Shown here one piece after another: positions 23,765 to 35,007 of a stretch of DNA of 64,000 bases; the stretch's first letter is position 1, and each line of letters starts with the position of its first letter. A model generated the notes under the pieces. The model did no database searches. It was given only the letters and a program-made list of their open reading frames with translations, and had not been told where the DNA came from. This DNA comes from Primulina eburnea. Taxonomy: Eukaryota > Streptophyta > Magnoliopsida > Lamiales > Gesneriaceae. The translations under genes were made by a program, and so were the position numbers. The stretch covers positions 38,076,051 through 38,140,050 of the forward strand of contig NC_133108.1 in the NCBI RefSeq assembly GCF_022965805.1, given 5' to 3'.

Positions 23765-24290
23765 GGTAGTAAGGAAGAGATATTTATACGTCTCAACTTG
23801 AAGGATTCACATAATGAGAAATGAGCATAATGTACACAAACTTTAGAGATCAATTTATGGTCTCAAACATGTATCTAAGAGTTTGAACCTTAGATTCAAT
23901 AATATTGTCAAAGAGTTTGATTTTCTTAAGAATCTCGAGGAATCTTGTGTATATAATAATGTTAGTGGAAGTACAGTTACATTCCTAATACTTTATTTTG
24001 ATGACATACTACTCACTAAAATGATGCGGGAATGTTGCAATCAATAAAAATATAGTTGGCAAGTAAATTCTCTACGAAGGATATGAGTGAAACATCATAT
24101 GTATTAGGACATATATATAGAGATAAATCAAAGAGGATGCTAAGACTCACCCAAACCAATTATATTGATATCATACTGAGAAGATTCTCTATAGAGAAAT
24201 CCAAGAGATGACATCTACCAATATGTCACAGTATGATGTTATCCAAGTCTATGTTCCTTAAGACTGATGATGAGACAGAAACTGTGAGGA
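23765..24290 (+). pseudogene. Ty1-copia reverse transcriptase, C-terminal part
   Basis: It continues the RT from 21089. Frames contain an IYGLKQ-like segment (near 23848-23868), FLILYFDDILLTKM-like sequence around 23970-24020 where the YVDD catalytic motif is decayed, then a KFSTKDM / YVLG segment and an RSKRMLRLTQ-like segment. In-frame stops are many. The RNase H domain that should follow is missing. Confidence 0.75.
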
Positions 24291-24295
24291 CTCGA

Positions 24296-25046
24296 ATTTT
24301 TGAAGAAAATCATACAAGTAATAAACCTAGGGACTTTTAGCTCAAACTTGTCAAATAAAAAGCTCAACAATTGGATTTAAAATTTCAACTCAAGATGTGC
24401 AAAATCCAACATAATGGAGCTCGAGACGTTACAAAACCGCAAAGATCAAAATGTAGCCACTCAGAGACACAAACCCCTAGCTCATTAACTCTTCTACCTA
24501 GCTCAACGAAACTCATTCATAATGTCCTAAGAAGACAAAAAATGCAGCAAAGAGATGGACTAAGAGTTGAACATAATTAAGTTGCAATAAGTGACCTTTT
24601 AAATAATCTAGATGACTCTTGAATTGGCTAGCAACTTGGACCATCATTGGAGGTATTTTGAAGGCCAAAAATCGGTGGGAGAGAGCAGCCCTACAGCCAT
24701 ATTTTGTCCTTTAAATATCCTACCATATGCTGAAAAATGCTACACAAAATCCTCCCAAAGCCTCTCAACAATTCAAGCAACACAAGGCTACAAAAAGCGT
24801 GCCTTCCAAATCGAGTTCGTGCAACAGTGAAGTAACATTTCAAGGCTAGATTCTATCCATTTGTCTAAACACCTGAATAGTTAGAGTCAACGTTAAGAAC
24901 GTTGAAGTAAATTAAATTAAACACCCATAAATGATTTTAATCATATGACATCTAAGAGAGTTTTCATTGTCAAAACATAAAAAATTTGAACTTATGCCGC
25001 TTCTTGGGGGTGAGAACACGATAACCTCCGTCCAAATTAGTATGGT
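24296..25046 (+). repeat. LTR-like tract ending the outer copia element
   Basis: The RT reading ends at TGAGGACTCGAATTTTTG. The last 170 bp (24873-25046) resemble the end of the outer 5' LTR (11570-11742), so the 3' LTR probably ends near 25046. The first 570 bp do not visibly match the left tract and may be a separate fragment. ORFs at 24371-24580 and 24612-24830 look meaningless. Confidence 0.45.
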
Positions 25047-25739
25047 AATTTGATTTTTCTGGTTACATTTGTTTTTTAACCATGTTACGCTAGTGTGACT
25101 GAAACTTCACAACTTACATTTAATTATCAAATTGTTTCTCGAGAAGATTTATCAGGTAAGTCGAGTACATTGTCATGATGAACATGTTCATTTTTTCCTA
25201 TGAATTGGGCAAGGCGTATTATAACCCAGGAATTTTGGACTCAAAGAAACTAATAGTACAAACTATAACCCGCACGGTTAATGCCGTGCTCGAATCTTTC
25301 AGTCTTTTGTGGCACATATGATCTGCTAATGGTCTTGTTCCTTCGCATTAACTTGAGCATTGGTTGTGACCCCATTAAAGAAAGGTTTTAGAAGAATTAA
25401 AAACCAACAACAAATAGTTGCTATAAGCTTTTCAATAGTGGCAGGAGGCATGATTCAATCTTCTCTTGATTCTGTGTTGATCTAATCGGACATGCTTTGA
25501 TCAAAGTAGAATAGGTAACAGAGAACGGAACTCACGTTTGATTTCTTCATCAGTTATAGTTACAGATACGTATGCTGTTGATTGTCGAAAACGGATAACA
25601 TATACAGAGAAAAGAATCATCACTGACTTCCAGAAGAAATCCTGAAATATTTTCGTCAAGAAAAAAGTAAATGTTTAACAACGAGAGTAGATAATGCATT
25701 CTTTATTGATTCTTGGGAAGTAAATTTGAAGCAGATGGG
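25047..25739. other. Gene-free spacer and 3' flank of a DC1 gene
   Basis: No gene is recognised. The right part (about 25600-25739) is likely 3' UTR of the minus-strand DC1 gene. Confidence 0.5.
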
Positions 25740-26432
25740 CTATATTTTAGTGGAGCCAATTATTTGGTTGATCTGCTGAGCCATTTGCAACTGCATCTGA
25801 ATCTTAAACATCTCAGCAAGAACATCCTCAGCTGTCGGCTGTGGCTGAGAGCATACTGGGATCTGGACTTGGGCTTGATTCTCAGGTTCATTATCACCGT
25901 ACAGCCCTGGTTTCACCTCATTAGTAGCACAAAAGGTGTGGATCCGAAAACCACACTCGGGTTTCTCACAAAAGTAATACCAGTGCTTAGAATTCAGCTC
26001 TTTTGTGCAAATCTTGCAGTGTACAGGGGAGCCGTTAAAATCTGGTAGTTTGAAGCTGAGAAATACCTCATGCTGATGGGCTTGGTGGGTCACTTTGGGA
26101 GGCAAATACGCGCAATGCACATGGACATCCACCTCGCACATCGGACAGCAGTAGGAAAACGAGCTTCCCGGCGCGCCACAGCCGTTGCACAGATACGAGC
26201 TGCTGCAGTAGGTTGGGCTTGGCAAGAGAACAAGGGCGTGCTCCGGGTGGGACGGGTGCTTTACATATCGGTTCGCGTTCCCGCAGTGCTCATGGAGAAA
26301 GAAATTGCAGCTCCAGCAGGCGAAGATGGAGTCGTGGCACGGCATATGACAGCCGTGGCACTGAAACTGCTGCCCCGCCTGAACTTTGTAGAGGGTCAAC
26401 GGGTGCTGGTGGCCGAAATGCTTGTACTCCAT
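25740..26432 (-). CDS. Cysteine/histidine-rich DC1-domain protein
   Basis: 230 residues, one exon. Three DC1 (divergent C1) zinc-binding units can be read: about 8-50 (HQHPL, CHGC, CWSC, H-x-H-x2-C type ends), 62-107 (HPEHAL, CNGC, CCPMC, HVHC) and 121-168 (CKIC, C-x4-C, H-x2-C). In this plant family such units bind zinc through Cys and His. Members are linked to stress, hormone and defence responses, but the biochemical role of most is unknown. The C-terminal 50 residues are Gln-rich, with no motif. The first Met is kept because the HQHPL motif follows at once, as in the family. It is divergent from the DC1 gene at 27129. Confidence 0.85.
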   Translation of the reverse strand: MEYKHFGHQHPLTLYKVQAGQQFQCHGCHMPCHDSIFACWSCNFFLHEHCGNANRYVKHPSHPEHALVLLPSPTYCSSSYLCNGCGAPGSSFSYCCPMCEVDVHVHCAYLPPKVTHQAHQHEVFLSFKLPDFNGSPVHCKICTKELNSKHWYYFCEKPECGFRIHTFCATNEVKPGLYGDNEPENQAQVQIPVCSQPQPTAEDVLAEMFKIQMQLQMAQQINQIIGSTKI

Positions 26433-27128
26433 TTGATATCCTGCTTTTCAAAACAATCTTCTGATTCAGTTTAGAGAATTGATCATTGTGATTTGTGCAT
26501 ATGATCAGATCGGAGGTTTATTGAGTCAACAATTCCGGCAAGTGGTTGGGGTTGACTTTGAAAAAAAACCTTACAGACATCACGTATGTTGACTTTAAAT
26601 GGCCAATAGGCATCCAATCGACTTGCTTGTATTATATCGATTTATTCAACTACAAGGCGATAACTTGCATAGTGGGGTACAATGATTATTTATATCTTCC
26701 TTTTTTTCTCATGAGCATTTCTTAGATAGATCCAATGTGGACGAGGCTGTCTTCCTTTAGCCAAAACATGTTTAGAAAACAATCACAAGAATCTGCGTTC
26801 TTGGCGAGATGTTGTCACAAGAATCAACAAGTATAATCTTAGAAGGCTCGTGTCTAGTTCTGTATTCTTTTTAGCTAGCTAGATACACAATCAAAATATT
26901 TCCACGTGTTAAATACGTTGTTCAGAATTAGATTTTGTAAAAACTCGCAAATTCTAGCTGGAGTGGTGTGCTTGTATGTGTTGTGTTAGTCCAGCTGGTT
27001 TGCATAAGATATATCTACGTTAATATTTTGTTGCTTTGGTTTTGTCAAAACATTGTCCTACCCCTGGTTTAATGGATATTAATACACCTAAAGTTGTGGT
27101 TTTATGATAAAAACAGGAAAATTGCTCC
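26433..27128. promoter_or_regulatory. Shared spacer between two divergent DC1 genes
   Basis: 696 bp separate the two start codons. Three TTGACT W-box cores lie within 71 bp: 26524-26529 (minus strand), 26552-26557 and 26589-26594 (plus strand), about 90-160 bp from the minus-strand gene's ATG. W-boxes are bound by WRKY factors. Regulation of this pair by WRKYs is inference. Confidence 0.5.
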
Positions 27129-28041
27129 ATGGAAGAACCAGAGAGCGACTCAATACACTTTAGCCATCAACATGCATTACAATATCTCGAGTCACCAACG
27201 GATAAAGACTACATTTGTTCTGGCTGCAAACTCGCCATAATGCCAGGAACATTCTGCTTTCAGTGCAAACTTTGCCTATTCTTCCTTCACAAAGTATGCT
27301 ACAGAATGCCTATAAAGGTCCTTCACCCAGCAGACCCGAACCATCACCTCACCCTTTTAGCCAAACCAACCAGCGGATGTGAGGCTTGTGGAAAGCATAT
27401 TTCTGGCTTCTGCTACAGATGTACTAAATGCAACCTTTCATATCATATGTTATGTATAGCATTGCCTCTTTCACTCAAAATTCCTTCCTTGCATCTTCAC
27501 ACACTCAAACTAGAGCTTAAACCTCCTTATGATTTTTCAGTGTGATTTATGCCATAAATCAAGCTACAGCGGATGGCTTTATCGTTGCAGACTGTGCGAG
27601 TTCGATGCACATATTTCTTGTGCTGTCACTTACAATAAAGTAACTACTCGGTATCATAAACGGAAAGCTGATTACTTTGACTCTATCTCTCCACAAAATG
27701 AACTGATGGAGATTCTTTCACAAGGAATGAAGGTTATGGAGGAGAAAAATTCTAAAGACGCCATTCATGAACCTCAAGATCAATCATCTATGGTCTCTGA
27801 AAATTTTACTTTGCCAAGTTACCAGTTCAGCGGCTCATGCTTTTCAATAGACATTGCAAAATCTATTCAGGAAGATGAGTTACAAGCCGGGAAAAGTATG
27901 AAGAGAGAGTTGAGTCTGGCTCCATTAGCTGGAATTGGCTCTCAAGTTTGGACGGAATTAGGCCATCCAAATGTCGACAGGACACAGTCCAAGAACTTGA
28001 CAACAAACACGGAAGATGTAAGAATATTAAACGTTGTTTGA
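27129..28041 (+). pseudogene. DC1-domain protein gene with a one-base frameshift
   Basis: The first frame (27129-27545, 138 codons) has two DC1 units: about 13-57 (CSGC, CKLC, HKVC) and 66-109 (HPADPNH, CEAC, CTKC, YHMLC). It ends just after PPYDF. The overlapping frame from 27529 carries the third unit (CDLC, CRLC, AHISC) and a polar tail to 28041. Frames join at a run of five T (about 27533-27537): with one T fewer, DC1 unit 3 continues in the order usual for the family, for about 303 residues. A TTTTTCAG at the join could mimic a splice acceptor, but no intron is needed. Either a real null allele or an assembly error. Confidence 0.7.
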
Positions 28042-29439
28042 TTTGTTGTGCTGCTTTGCTTGTGTTAATCAAGTACACGACTCAAAATGGAAATTTTGGA
28101 ACCAACTGGCTTAATACACCCAAATTTGACCAAAATAATACAGCAATTTTGTAACTTGAACGAAAACTCTTTGAACATAACTTATATAGCCAGAAGAATA
28201 TCATAATATCTTTACTTTTTTAAACGATTAGTAATCTTTATTAGAAATCGAATGGATAAACTCATTAGAACTTAGAAGTCAATCGGGAGAGCCACTGGAA
28301 ATTTGTCCTAGCTCCAGCGATTACTATTGGAGATCACTCATGAAAGTTTGAAGTGTGATAAGTTGCACATGTGGAGGGCATCTACATGGTCACTAGGCAT
28401 GGGGTGTGTAAACAACTCGAGGAGTCGAATTCTTGCAATTTTTAGTGTCCAAACTCGAGCTCGAATTTTTTAGCTGACTCAAAGCTAGCCAGGAAAATGA
28501 GCTGTTACGAGCACAAGATTTGGCTCAACGTCAAGTTCTAATATGAGCTTGATTTGATTGTCCTGCAGGCGATTCCGAAGCGTCGATTTTGGTCCAAGCT
28601 TCTCATATGCTTGTAATTGAAAGAGATCTTGAAAGGTTGGGACACGAGAGTATGAAAAGCAATATATAGGACGCAATTTGAATGACAGTTGAAGATATGT
28701 ACATCATATATGTATATGAATATATGCGTGTTTGTAACCAATATTTTACTTTACACGTGATCTGATGAATTACATTGGTTTGATTTTAGTTGCAAGCAAA
28801 TCATTCATAATGTTAATGATTGAAAGCGCCCTCTAAAATATTATTTTGTTGCATCAATTAAGTTTCGATGATTTAACAAAATGAGTCAAAATGAACTGGT
28901 AATGAACTAAAATGAATTGAACTGAATATGAGCCAAACTAAAGTATCTTTTTAGAAAGCACATGATAATATCATTGGTCCGTGATAAATAAATTTATATA
29001 AGGATAAAATATTTTTTTATGAGATGTGATAATTTTAATTTAATGATAAAAAACACCACAAATTACTTAATTGTCCTCAATATATAAAAAATCATAAACC
29101 CTATCGTTCTCTCATTTCACCGTCCAATCAAATAAATATTTTTATATAATATGATAATTATATAAATGATTTTTATAAATCTCAATAAAATTATTGGTAT
29201 CACTTGATTAACTTTAAAAATTGATATTTGACTTGGCTCACAAAATCAATGGCTCAATTATCTTATTATATAATATATAAAAAATTAGGTAAAAATAAAT
29301 AAATCATGCAAGCGCTATCAGCGCATGAACAGATAATAAATATGAACTCAAGCAACAACTTTGAAATTATAAAATTTATTATGATAAGTTTAATTTTGTC
29401 ATTACAATCTACTATATAAATTTAATCATTTTTATTAAA
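28042..29439. other. AT-rich intergenic tract
   Basis: No gene is recognised. At 28398-28560 a GGGGTGTGTAAACAACTCGAG... segment rich in CTCGAGCTCGA resembles one end of a hAT-like MITE; the other end and target duplication were not found. Confidence 0.4.
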
Positions 29440-29545
29440 ATCATACCAAACATTAAATATAATATCTACATCTTATTTATCCTTAATTTATCCTTATATT
29501 ATATATCACATGTTTATCCTATAATGTGTATCAAACTATGCCTAA
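29440..29545. repeat. MITE-like terminal fragment, copy 1
   Basis: AAATCATACCAAACATTAA ... TATCAAACTATGCCTAAAC resembles 30570-30690 (ATCATACCAAATACCATG ... GAATCAAACGATACCTAAAT). It is a shared dispersed repeat of a type common in plant spacers. Class unknown. Confidence 0.35.
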
Positions 29546-29579
29546 ACATAAGTCAAATTCAATTCAATATTAATTCTTT

Positions 29580-30094
29580 TACCTGACAATGTTTTCACGA
29601 TGTCCTCCAGTTCTGCCTTCTTCAGTCCTAGCTTATGCCTCCCCCTTTTTGGCATCATTGGCTTGAACTCAAGTGAGTAAGTCATCCACTCGGCCAGTAA
29701 GAGTAAGAATGTCATTATTCAACATCTTCAGAAATGATGTTTAATTCGAAACTCGTTCATTAAGATCATGAATAGATTGAGATTAAGACTCAATCTTAGC
29801 ATCGATAGTTTCAAGTTTCGAGTCCATAGCTTCTACTTTGGTGGAAATTGAGTGAATAACTGAATCATGATCAGAGACAATTTTAATGATTTCAGCTTGA
29901 CCAAGCAAGATGTTGGTCTGACTTGAGGAAACATTTTGTCTGAAAAGGCTGGTTTCTATATGCAGTTTGGCCAATGATTCTGCCGTGCGATTGACTTCTT
30001 TTGATATGCGGTCACGGAAGAATCTCGTGGCACTAACTTCACTAGCTAACATGTTCAAATGACAATTATTTAACAATCTCTGACAGATTATCAA
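29580..30094 (-). pseudogene. Fragment of an unknown coiled-coil protein
   Basis: A 103-codon frame (29783-30094) contains heptad-like stretches (around VNRTAESLAKLHIETSL and KVEAMDSKLETIDAKIES). Past its stop the same strand keeps related polar sequence down to 29580, including an NDAKKGE-type stretch. It looks like the tail of a longer repeat-associated or retroelement-linked hypothetical protein that has decayed. I cannot name the family. Confidence 0.35.
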
Positions 30095-30569
30095 ATGTAC
30101 ACATTTTTAAAAAGGTTTAATAATAAAACAGTAAGAAAAAATAATAACAACATATTAAGAATTACAATAATACTAATAAAAATAATATATACGTGATAAG
30201 AATAGTAATAAATAAGAATACAAATATAAATAATTGTATAAAAATAAAAAAATTACAATAATAATAAGAAATGTATTGCTAATATTAATATTAATATAAT
30301 TCGTCTTACTGTTTATTTTATCAAATTATTATTGCTATTATTATTTATTATTATTTAATATTACTGTTATTATGCTTATTTTAGTTTCATATGACCTTAT
30401 TAGAATTATTTTAAAATATTTTATTTTATATCATTTAAACGTTTGTAAATAATTAATTATTATCCAATTAATGTAAAAATATGTTATTATTTTTATCTTC
30501 ATAAGGCTTTAGTGATTGTAGGGGTATTTTAGTAATGGTAATATAATACATAAAATTAATATATTGTTT
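30095..30569. other. Very AT-rich spacer
   Basis: Low-complexity AATAATAAT-like sequence; no feature is seen. Confidence 0.6.
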
Positions 30570-30690
30570 TAAAATCATACCAAATACCATGTATTTTATC
30601 ATCCTACATTATTTATCATCAATTTTTTTTATCACTTTGGTTATACATTTTCACTTCACATCACATTGAATCAAACGATACCTAAATATT
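30570..30690. repeat. MITE-like terminal fragment, copy 2
   Basis: Same family as 29440-29545 and in the same orientation. Confidence 0.35.
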
Positions 30691-32261
30691 TGTTTTGTTT
30701 GATGACGCGAAGAACGGCGCCGTAAAATATTGTCGCCACCGCCGGTGGTGTACGGCTGTCTGCAACGGTCATAGAAATATAACTTGAATCTGAGCGCGTG
30801 AACAGTCTCTAGTCTTTTCAATGGAATCGGCAGTCATGTTGTCTTGGTTTTTAGTTATGAAATTTATCTACTTAGATTTTTTTTTTTTTTTGTATTTAGT
30901 TTTTTTCTTGCAAAAAGTCATTAAATTAATATTACTAATTTGACAATGATGATTTGTTTATATAGCTTATACAAATAATAAACATATATTAAAATAAATA
31001 TAAGTAAAAAATAAAGGAGAAAATTAAAATAAAACGATATCAAATATTTCAAAATATGAAGAAAAACACTTATTGGTTTCATTTGTTTTTACTTATATAA
31101 ATTTTAATATTTATACTTGTAATATAAATTATATTCCCCACGTAAGTCATTTAAGATAGTATCGATGTCGAATAAGTAATATATGGTGAATTTAGTGGTT
31201 TCCGATGAAAAATGACCACAATAAAAAAATAAATTATATGATGAAAATCATACATAGATAAGTTACTGAAATAAAATCCAAAATATGTTAACTTATCAAA
31301 ATGAAATTATAAATTTTTTATTAGACATAGTACGTACATTTTTTAGTACTTACATCTTTTATTGCAATAAAAATTGTTAATGCTAGAACCACAAAACACT
31401 GTGAAGTTGCAACAAAATATTAACTATTAAATGAATAAAAATGAGGACAATTATTATAAATCATTAATAATGTTTTTCAAATAAATTAAAAAAGACATTG
31501 AATTAATGTTAAACATAGAACCATAAAATATACAATTATCAAGGCATTCAAGTGAAAACAAATAAAAAATTAGAATTATTTAACAAATAATTAATTAGTT
31601 CATCATCATTTATCATCATCTTAAACTCTCATTCAGACTTTAATTTGTGAAGACGATTTATATATCATCATCTTAGATTCATAACGCATACTGGATCGTT
31701 TCATTTGAATAACCGAGCTTATCAAGCTGATCGAAATATCGCAACTGCTGATTAGCTAAACTGATGAGCCTTATTGTCATCCATTTTCCTAGATAATATT
31801 TTATTTAGTCCAACTAACGTGAGATACGTCTTGTTTCAAATTGAGTTTTTTGTTCAATCGTCTTACAGGCTAGTCATTTGGATCAACAAACTATGAAATA
31901 TCATCAAAATACTAAAGCTCGCCAGATTTCATTTTGGCTATAAATTCAAGTTTTAGATTCCATATTGAGTTATTAACTTCACACTTGAGTAACATGTTAG
32001 AAATATAATAAAAAATTTTGTTATCCTCAAAATGAAGACTGGTAGATTTTCTAAACCTAACATTTTTTTAATGGCTATTGATTAGTTTTAATGATTATTA
32101 AAATAAATATTATTCCATGTAAAAAATATGTATAATATATTTATATTTTTTGTCTATATATAGTTAACTTTGTTTAAATTGTTTATATAATATGCATTTT
32201 ATTTTATGTATTTATTTTTTTCTTTTTTCTTTTTTTTTTTTTTGCTTTTATGGAGTTTATT
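30691..32261. other. AT-rich intergenic tract
   Basis: A short GC-richer patch (30700-30830, GGCGCCG, CCACCGCCGGTGG) stands out, but no ORF or RNA gene could be supported. The rest is AT-rich with poly-T runs. Confidence 0.5.
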
Positions 32262-32590
32262 TGTGGGGACTCAGACGCTAATCAAGTTCTTAATCATTAT
32301 TGGGACTAATTAATCTACTATAAAACATGGTCTAAATTTTTTTTTTAAATGCGGAACGTAGTGAAATCAACTAATACACAACTCAGTATAAAAGAAAGTA
32401 CAAGTCCTGTACTGTCTACAAATCAGTAAAACTAAGGTTCAACATCTAAATATCCAGTGTCAAAACCCTATATACATCCAAGTCTGAAGTCTCCACTCTA
32501 TCACGATCTCTCCTCATCTCCTGGACCCTGATCCTGTCTCACCTGTTGTCATGTACACATACAAACAAGACAACAGCCGGATAATTCCGG

Positions 32591-32606
32591 TGAGAATATA
32601 ATCCCA
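32591..32606 (-). other. LTR stem-loop (minus strand)
   Basis: TGGGA, loop, TTCTCA on the minus strand, about 345 nt from the LTR 3' end; identical to 8148-8163. Confidence 0.5.
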
Positions 32607-32779
32607 GTATAAATCAACGAAACATGCAATCATATAAACGAATATAAAGCATGTAACAGGTAACAACAATATGTATCAAAATCTGTAACATAATCAATCA
32701 CAGACGGTCGACCATGCTCGTAACTCTACAGTTCAGACTAGACTCAGTCCTAGTCTAGGGATCCCGGTTTCCAGATGTG

Positions 32780-32912
32780 GTGTTCCTATATCGAATTCCG
32801 TAATAGAAGGAACATTGATTCTATTTACTCGATATAACCAAATATGATGTTCCTATATCGAATTCCGTAATAGAAGAAATTTCAATTCTATTTACTCGAT
32901 ATAACCAAACAT
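32780..32912. repeat. Tandem duplication of about 66 bp
   Basis: Two units, each holding GTTCCTATATCGAATTCCG and ATTTACTCGATATAACC, inside the solo LTR. Confidence 0.85.
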
Positions 32913-33769
32913 CCGGTGTCCTGACCTAACCGTCATAGACTGTAGCTTTATCGCTAATATCCTATCTTGAGACATCATGCAATGTGCCCGTGACGATTCC
33001 GCCAATATCAGGCACTTCCGTCAGAAGATTACTCGTCTGATACCTGGCTATCTATAATTCAAGAAAACAAGTACATCAGTCCAATCAATGCAAATATCAA
33101 TGCAATAAAGTAAAGTATGTGATTTAGGGAAACTCAAGTCGATCTCCCAATACCACATTGACTTATACCTTCCGTTTGTAGTTTCGGTCTGAAGCAATCT
33201 CAGTTCTGAACTCAAGACTGTCTTTGTAAATCTGAAAGGACATACCAGGAATACTAATATCAATATTCCATTCTCAATTCAATACTGAATCTGGTTAATT
33301 TGGATTTAATTCAAAATCAACTGTATAACGGTACAATCTCAATATCTCCGTCAATACAACATCACCAGATAACAGTTACAATCCATAACCAATATTCAAT
33401 ATAATCTATAATCCAGTTCCAATTCAAATCTGTCCAGTATAAATCAATATACCCTACAAATTCATAACAATTCCATAATCAGTCCGTTTCTTAATCTGAA
33501 TTCTATTCTATGATGTCTAACATGTCAAGAACATCATATATGAACTCCATTCAATTCTGACAATATCATAATTTCAAGACATGTCAAAACTTAACAAAAC
33601 TTACGTCCAGTTGTAGCCTGCGCTGATAGGAACACAGTACTGAAGTCATATTCAAAATCAGACGAACGGATTTTTCACAAAAGGCGTAAGGATTTTTCAC
33701 AAAAGGCGTAAGGATTTTTACATATTGCATGTAATTGATACGTGTCTCCCTCAAATTTCATCCAAAGCT

Positions 33770-34058
33770 TCTCGCGCATATGCGCGCACTATTTTCGAGC
33801 ATATGCGCGAGACCATTGTCTCGGCGCGTGCTTGCACATCGCCTCGCGCATATGCGCGTCCACCCTCCGCGCATATGCGCGAGGTCCTCTGGACATCTCG
33901 CGCATGTGCGCGCACCCAAGTCGCGCATGTGCGCCCAACATTCTGTCTCGGCAATCTTGCTACTGGCCTCCTCGCGCATATGCGCGCCATCACTCCGCGC
34001 ATATGCGCGAAGTCTTCTGTCCACTCCGCGCATGTGCGCGCATCCGGTCGCGCATGTG
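33770..34058 (-). repeat. Array of ten GCGCATATGCGC palindromes in pairs
   Basis: Cores GCATAT or GCATGT start at 33776, 33799, 33848, 33871, 33902, 33925, 33976, 33999, 34030 and 34052. Spacing within the five pairs is 23, 23, 23, 23 and 22 bp; between pairs it is 49, 31, 51 and 31 bp. Both members of every pair carry the same core (ATAT, ATAT, ATGT, ATAT, ATGT). Several pairs also form a larger inverted repeat. The array lies about 125-425 nt from the LTR start on the minus strand. Confidence 0.92.
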
Positions 34059-34238
34059 CGTGAATGCTACTGTACTTGCACTTATATCTTTTCATATGCA
34101 ATTTTATTTTGTGTCCCGATTAATCCATTCATAATCGTATCAAATTATAAATCAATAATTACAGATTATTAGGATTAAATTTCCGAGCATTACATTATTA
34201 TATTTTTAATGTTGTTTTTGAGGTTATTCTTGTTAATT

Positions 34239-34378
34239 TGTTAGGTGCAATAATTGTCCCTGCTTAGTAGAGCGATTGAACCGTGATCCTTTGATATGTT
34301 GTGCGGTTTAAAAGATTTGAGTTGCAACATTACTACTAGCTATAGCTTTTGGTGAAGCGGCAAGCGCTCGATCCTACA
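34239..34378 (+). mobile_element. Solo TRIM LTR, 140 bp
   Basis: It matches the LTRs of the TRIM at 1334-1681 (TGTTAGGTGCAATAATTGTC ... GCAAGCGCTCGATCCTACA). It is flanked by a perfect TAATT duplication (34234-34238, 34379-34383). Only one LTR is present, so the interior was lost by recombination. Confidence 0.92.
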
Positions 34379-34920
34379 TAATTTATTTGTTAGCTTAGTA
34401 GGTAATTAAATAATGCTTTTACGGTCCTTGATTTTTGTGTGGTATATTGGGTCCATGATTAATAGGTTACTAATTAGTTTTATAGTTATAAAAATGAAAT
34501 AAAATAATAATATTTTTTGAAAAAAAATATTTTAGATAAGAGCAATTTAAGAGTATAATATTATATAATTTCATTGAGTTTTATTCCTAAAATTAAATAT
34601 GATTTTTTAGAACTAAAAAGTTGTAGATTTATGAGATAATTTATCACTATATCCTTATAGTTTTCCTTTATTCCCAATTTTATATCTTGAGTTTTGTATG
34701 TGCTAATTATATCCCTCAATTTTTAGATTGTATCTCGATTTCATTTCAACAGTTAGTTTAATGTTAAGAGGTTTTTTAAATCATTTTTCATGCTAGCTTA
34801 AATTCCTAGGAAATTAGAAATATTAATAAAATTTATTTTATTTTCTTCAAATGTTCATAAATTCATAGGAAATTGGAATGATTAATATAATTTATTTTTT
34901 TCTTATAGGTAGATAGAAAT

Positions 34921-34921
<1 letters not shown>

Positions 34922-34992
<71 letters not shown>

Positions 34993-35007
34993 TTATTTAT
35001 TTATTTT
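34922..35007. repeat. (TA)n followed by (TTTA)n microsatellite
   Basis: About 32 TA units followed by five TTTA units. Confidence 0.95.

Larger units (their letters stand above)
32262..34194 (-). mobile_element. Solo LTR, 1,933 bp, with a palindrome array
   Basis: On the plus strand it reads TGTGGGGACTCAGACG ... CCGAGCATTACA. The flanks are a perfect 5-bp TTATT duplication (32257-32261, 34195-34199). It aligns with 7814-9114 at both ends and shares internal stretches with 41153-43231 in reverse (for example the CTGTTGTC...GACAACAG hairpin and AAAAATCCTTACGCC). It has two tandem repeats of about 66 bp at 32780-32912 and a short 22-bp duplication at 33669-33716. No coding region; translations of the array are artefacts. 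Confidence 0.92.

Noticed and set aside
23546..23853. ORFs with long IYIYIY runs
   Set aside because: Translations of the (TA)n microsatellite. The same applies at 246-506 and 8647-9055.
25713..26474. Plus-strand ORFs of 111, 134 and 83 codons
   Set aside because: Shadows of the minus-strand DC1 gene, which has ordered zinc-binding motifs.
27529..27545. Intron acceptor TTTTTCAG explaining the DC1 frame change
   Set aside because: Coding similarity runs right up to the site on both sides, with no donor or non-coding gap. A one-base indel explains it more simply.
30700..30830. GC-rich patch as an RNA gene or first exon
   Set aside because: No tRNA or rRNA motifs, no downstream coding sequence and no splice-linked exon could be found.
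33725..34172. Overlapping ORFs in five frames with repeated HMR / RICA / AYAR residues
   Set aside because: They are translations of the GCGCATATGCGC palindrome array, which is open in most frames because it has no stop triplets. The solo LTR has no gene here. The same applies to 41234-41767.
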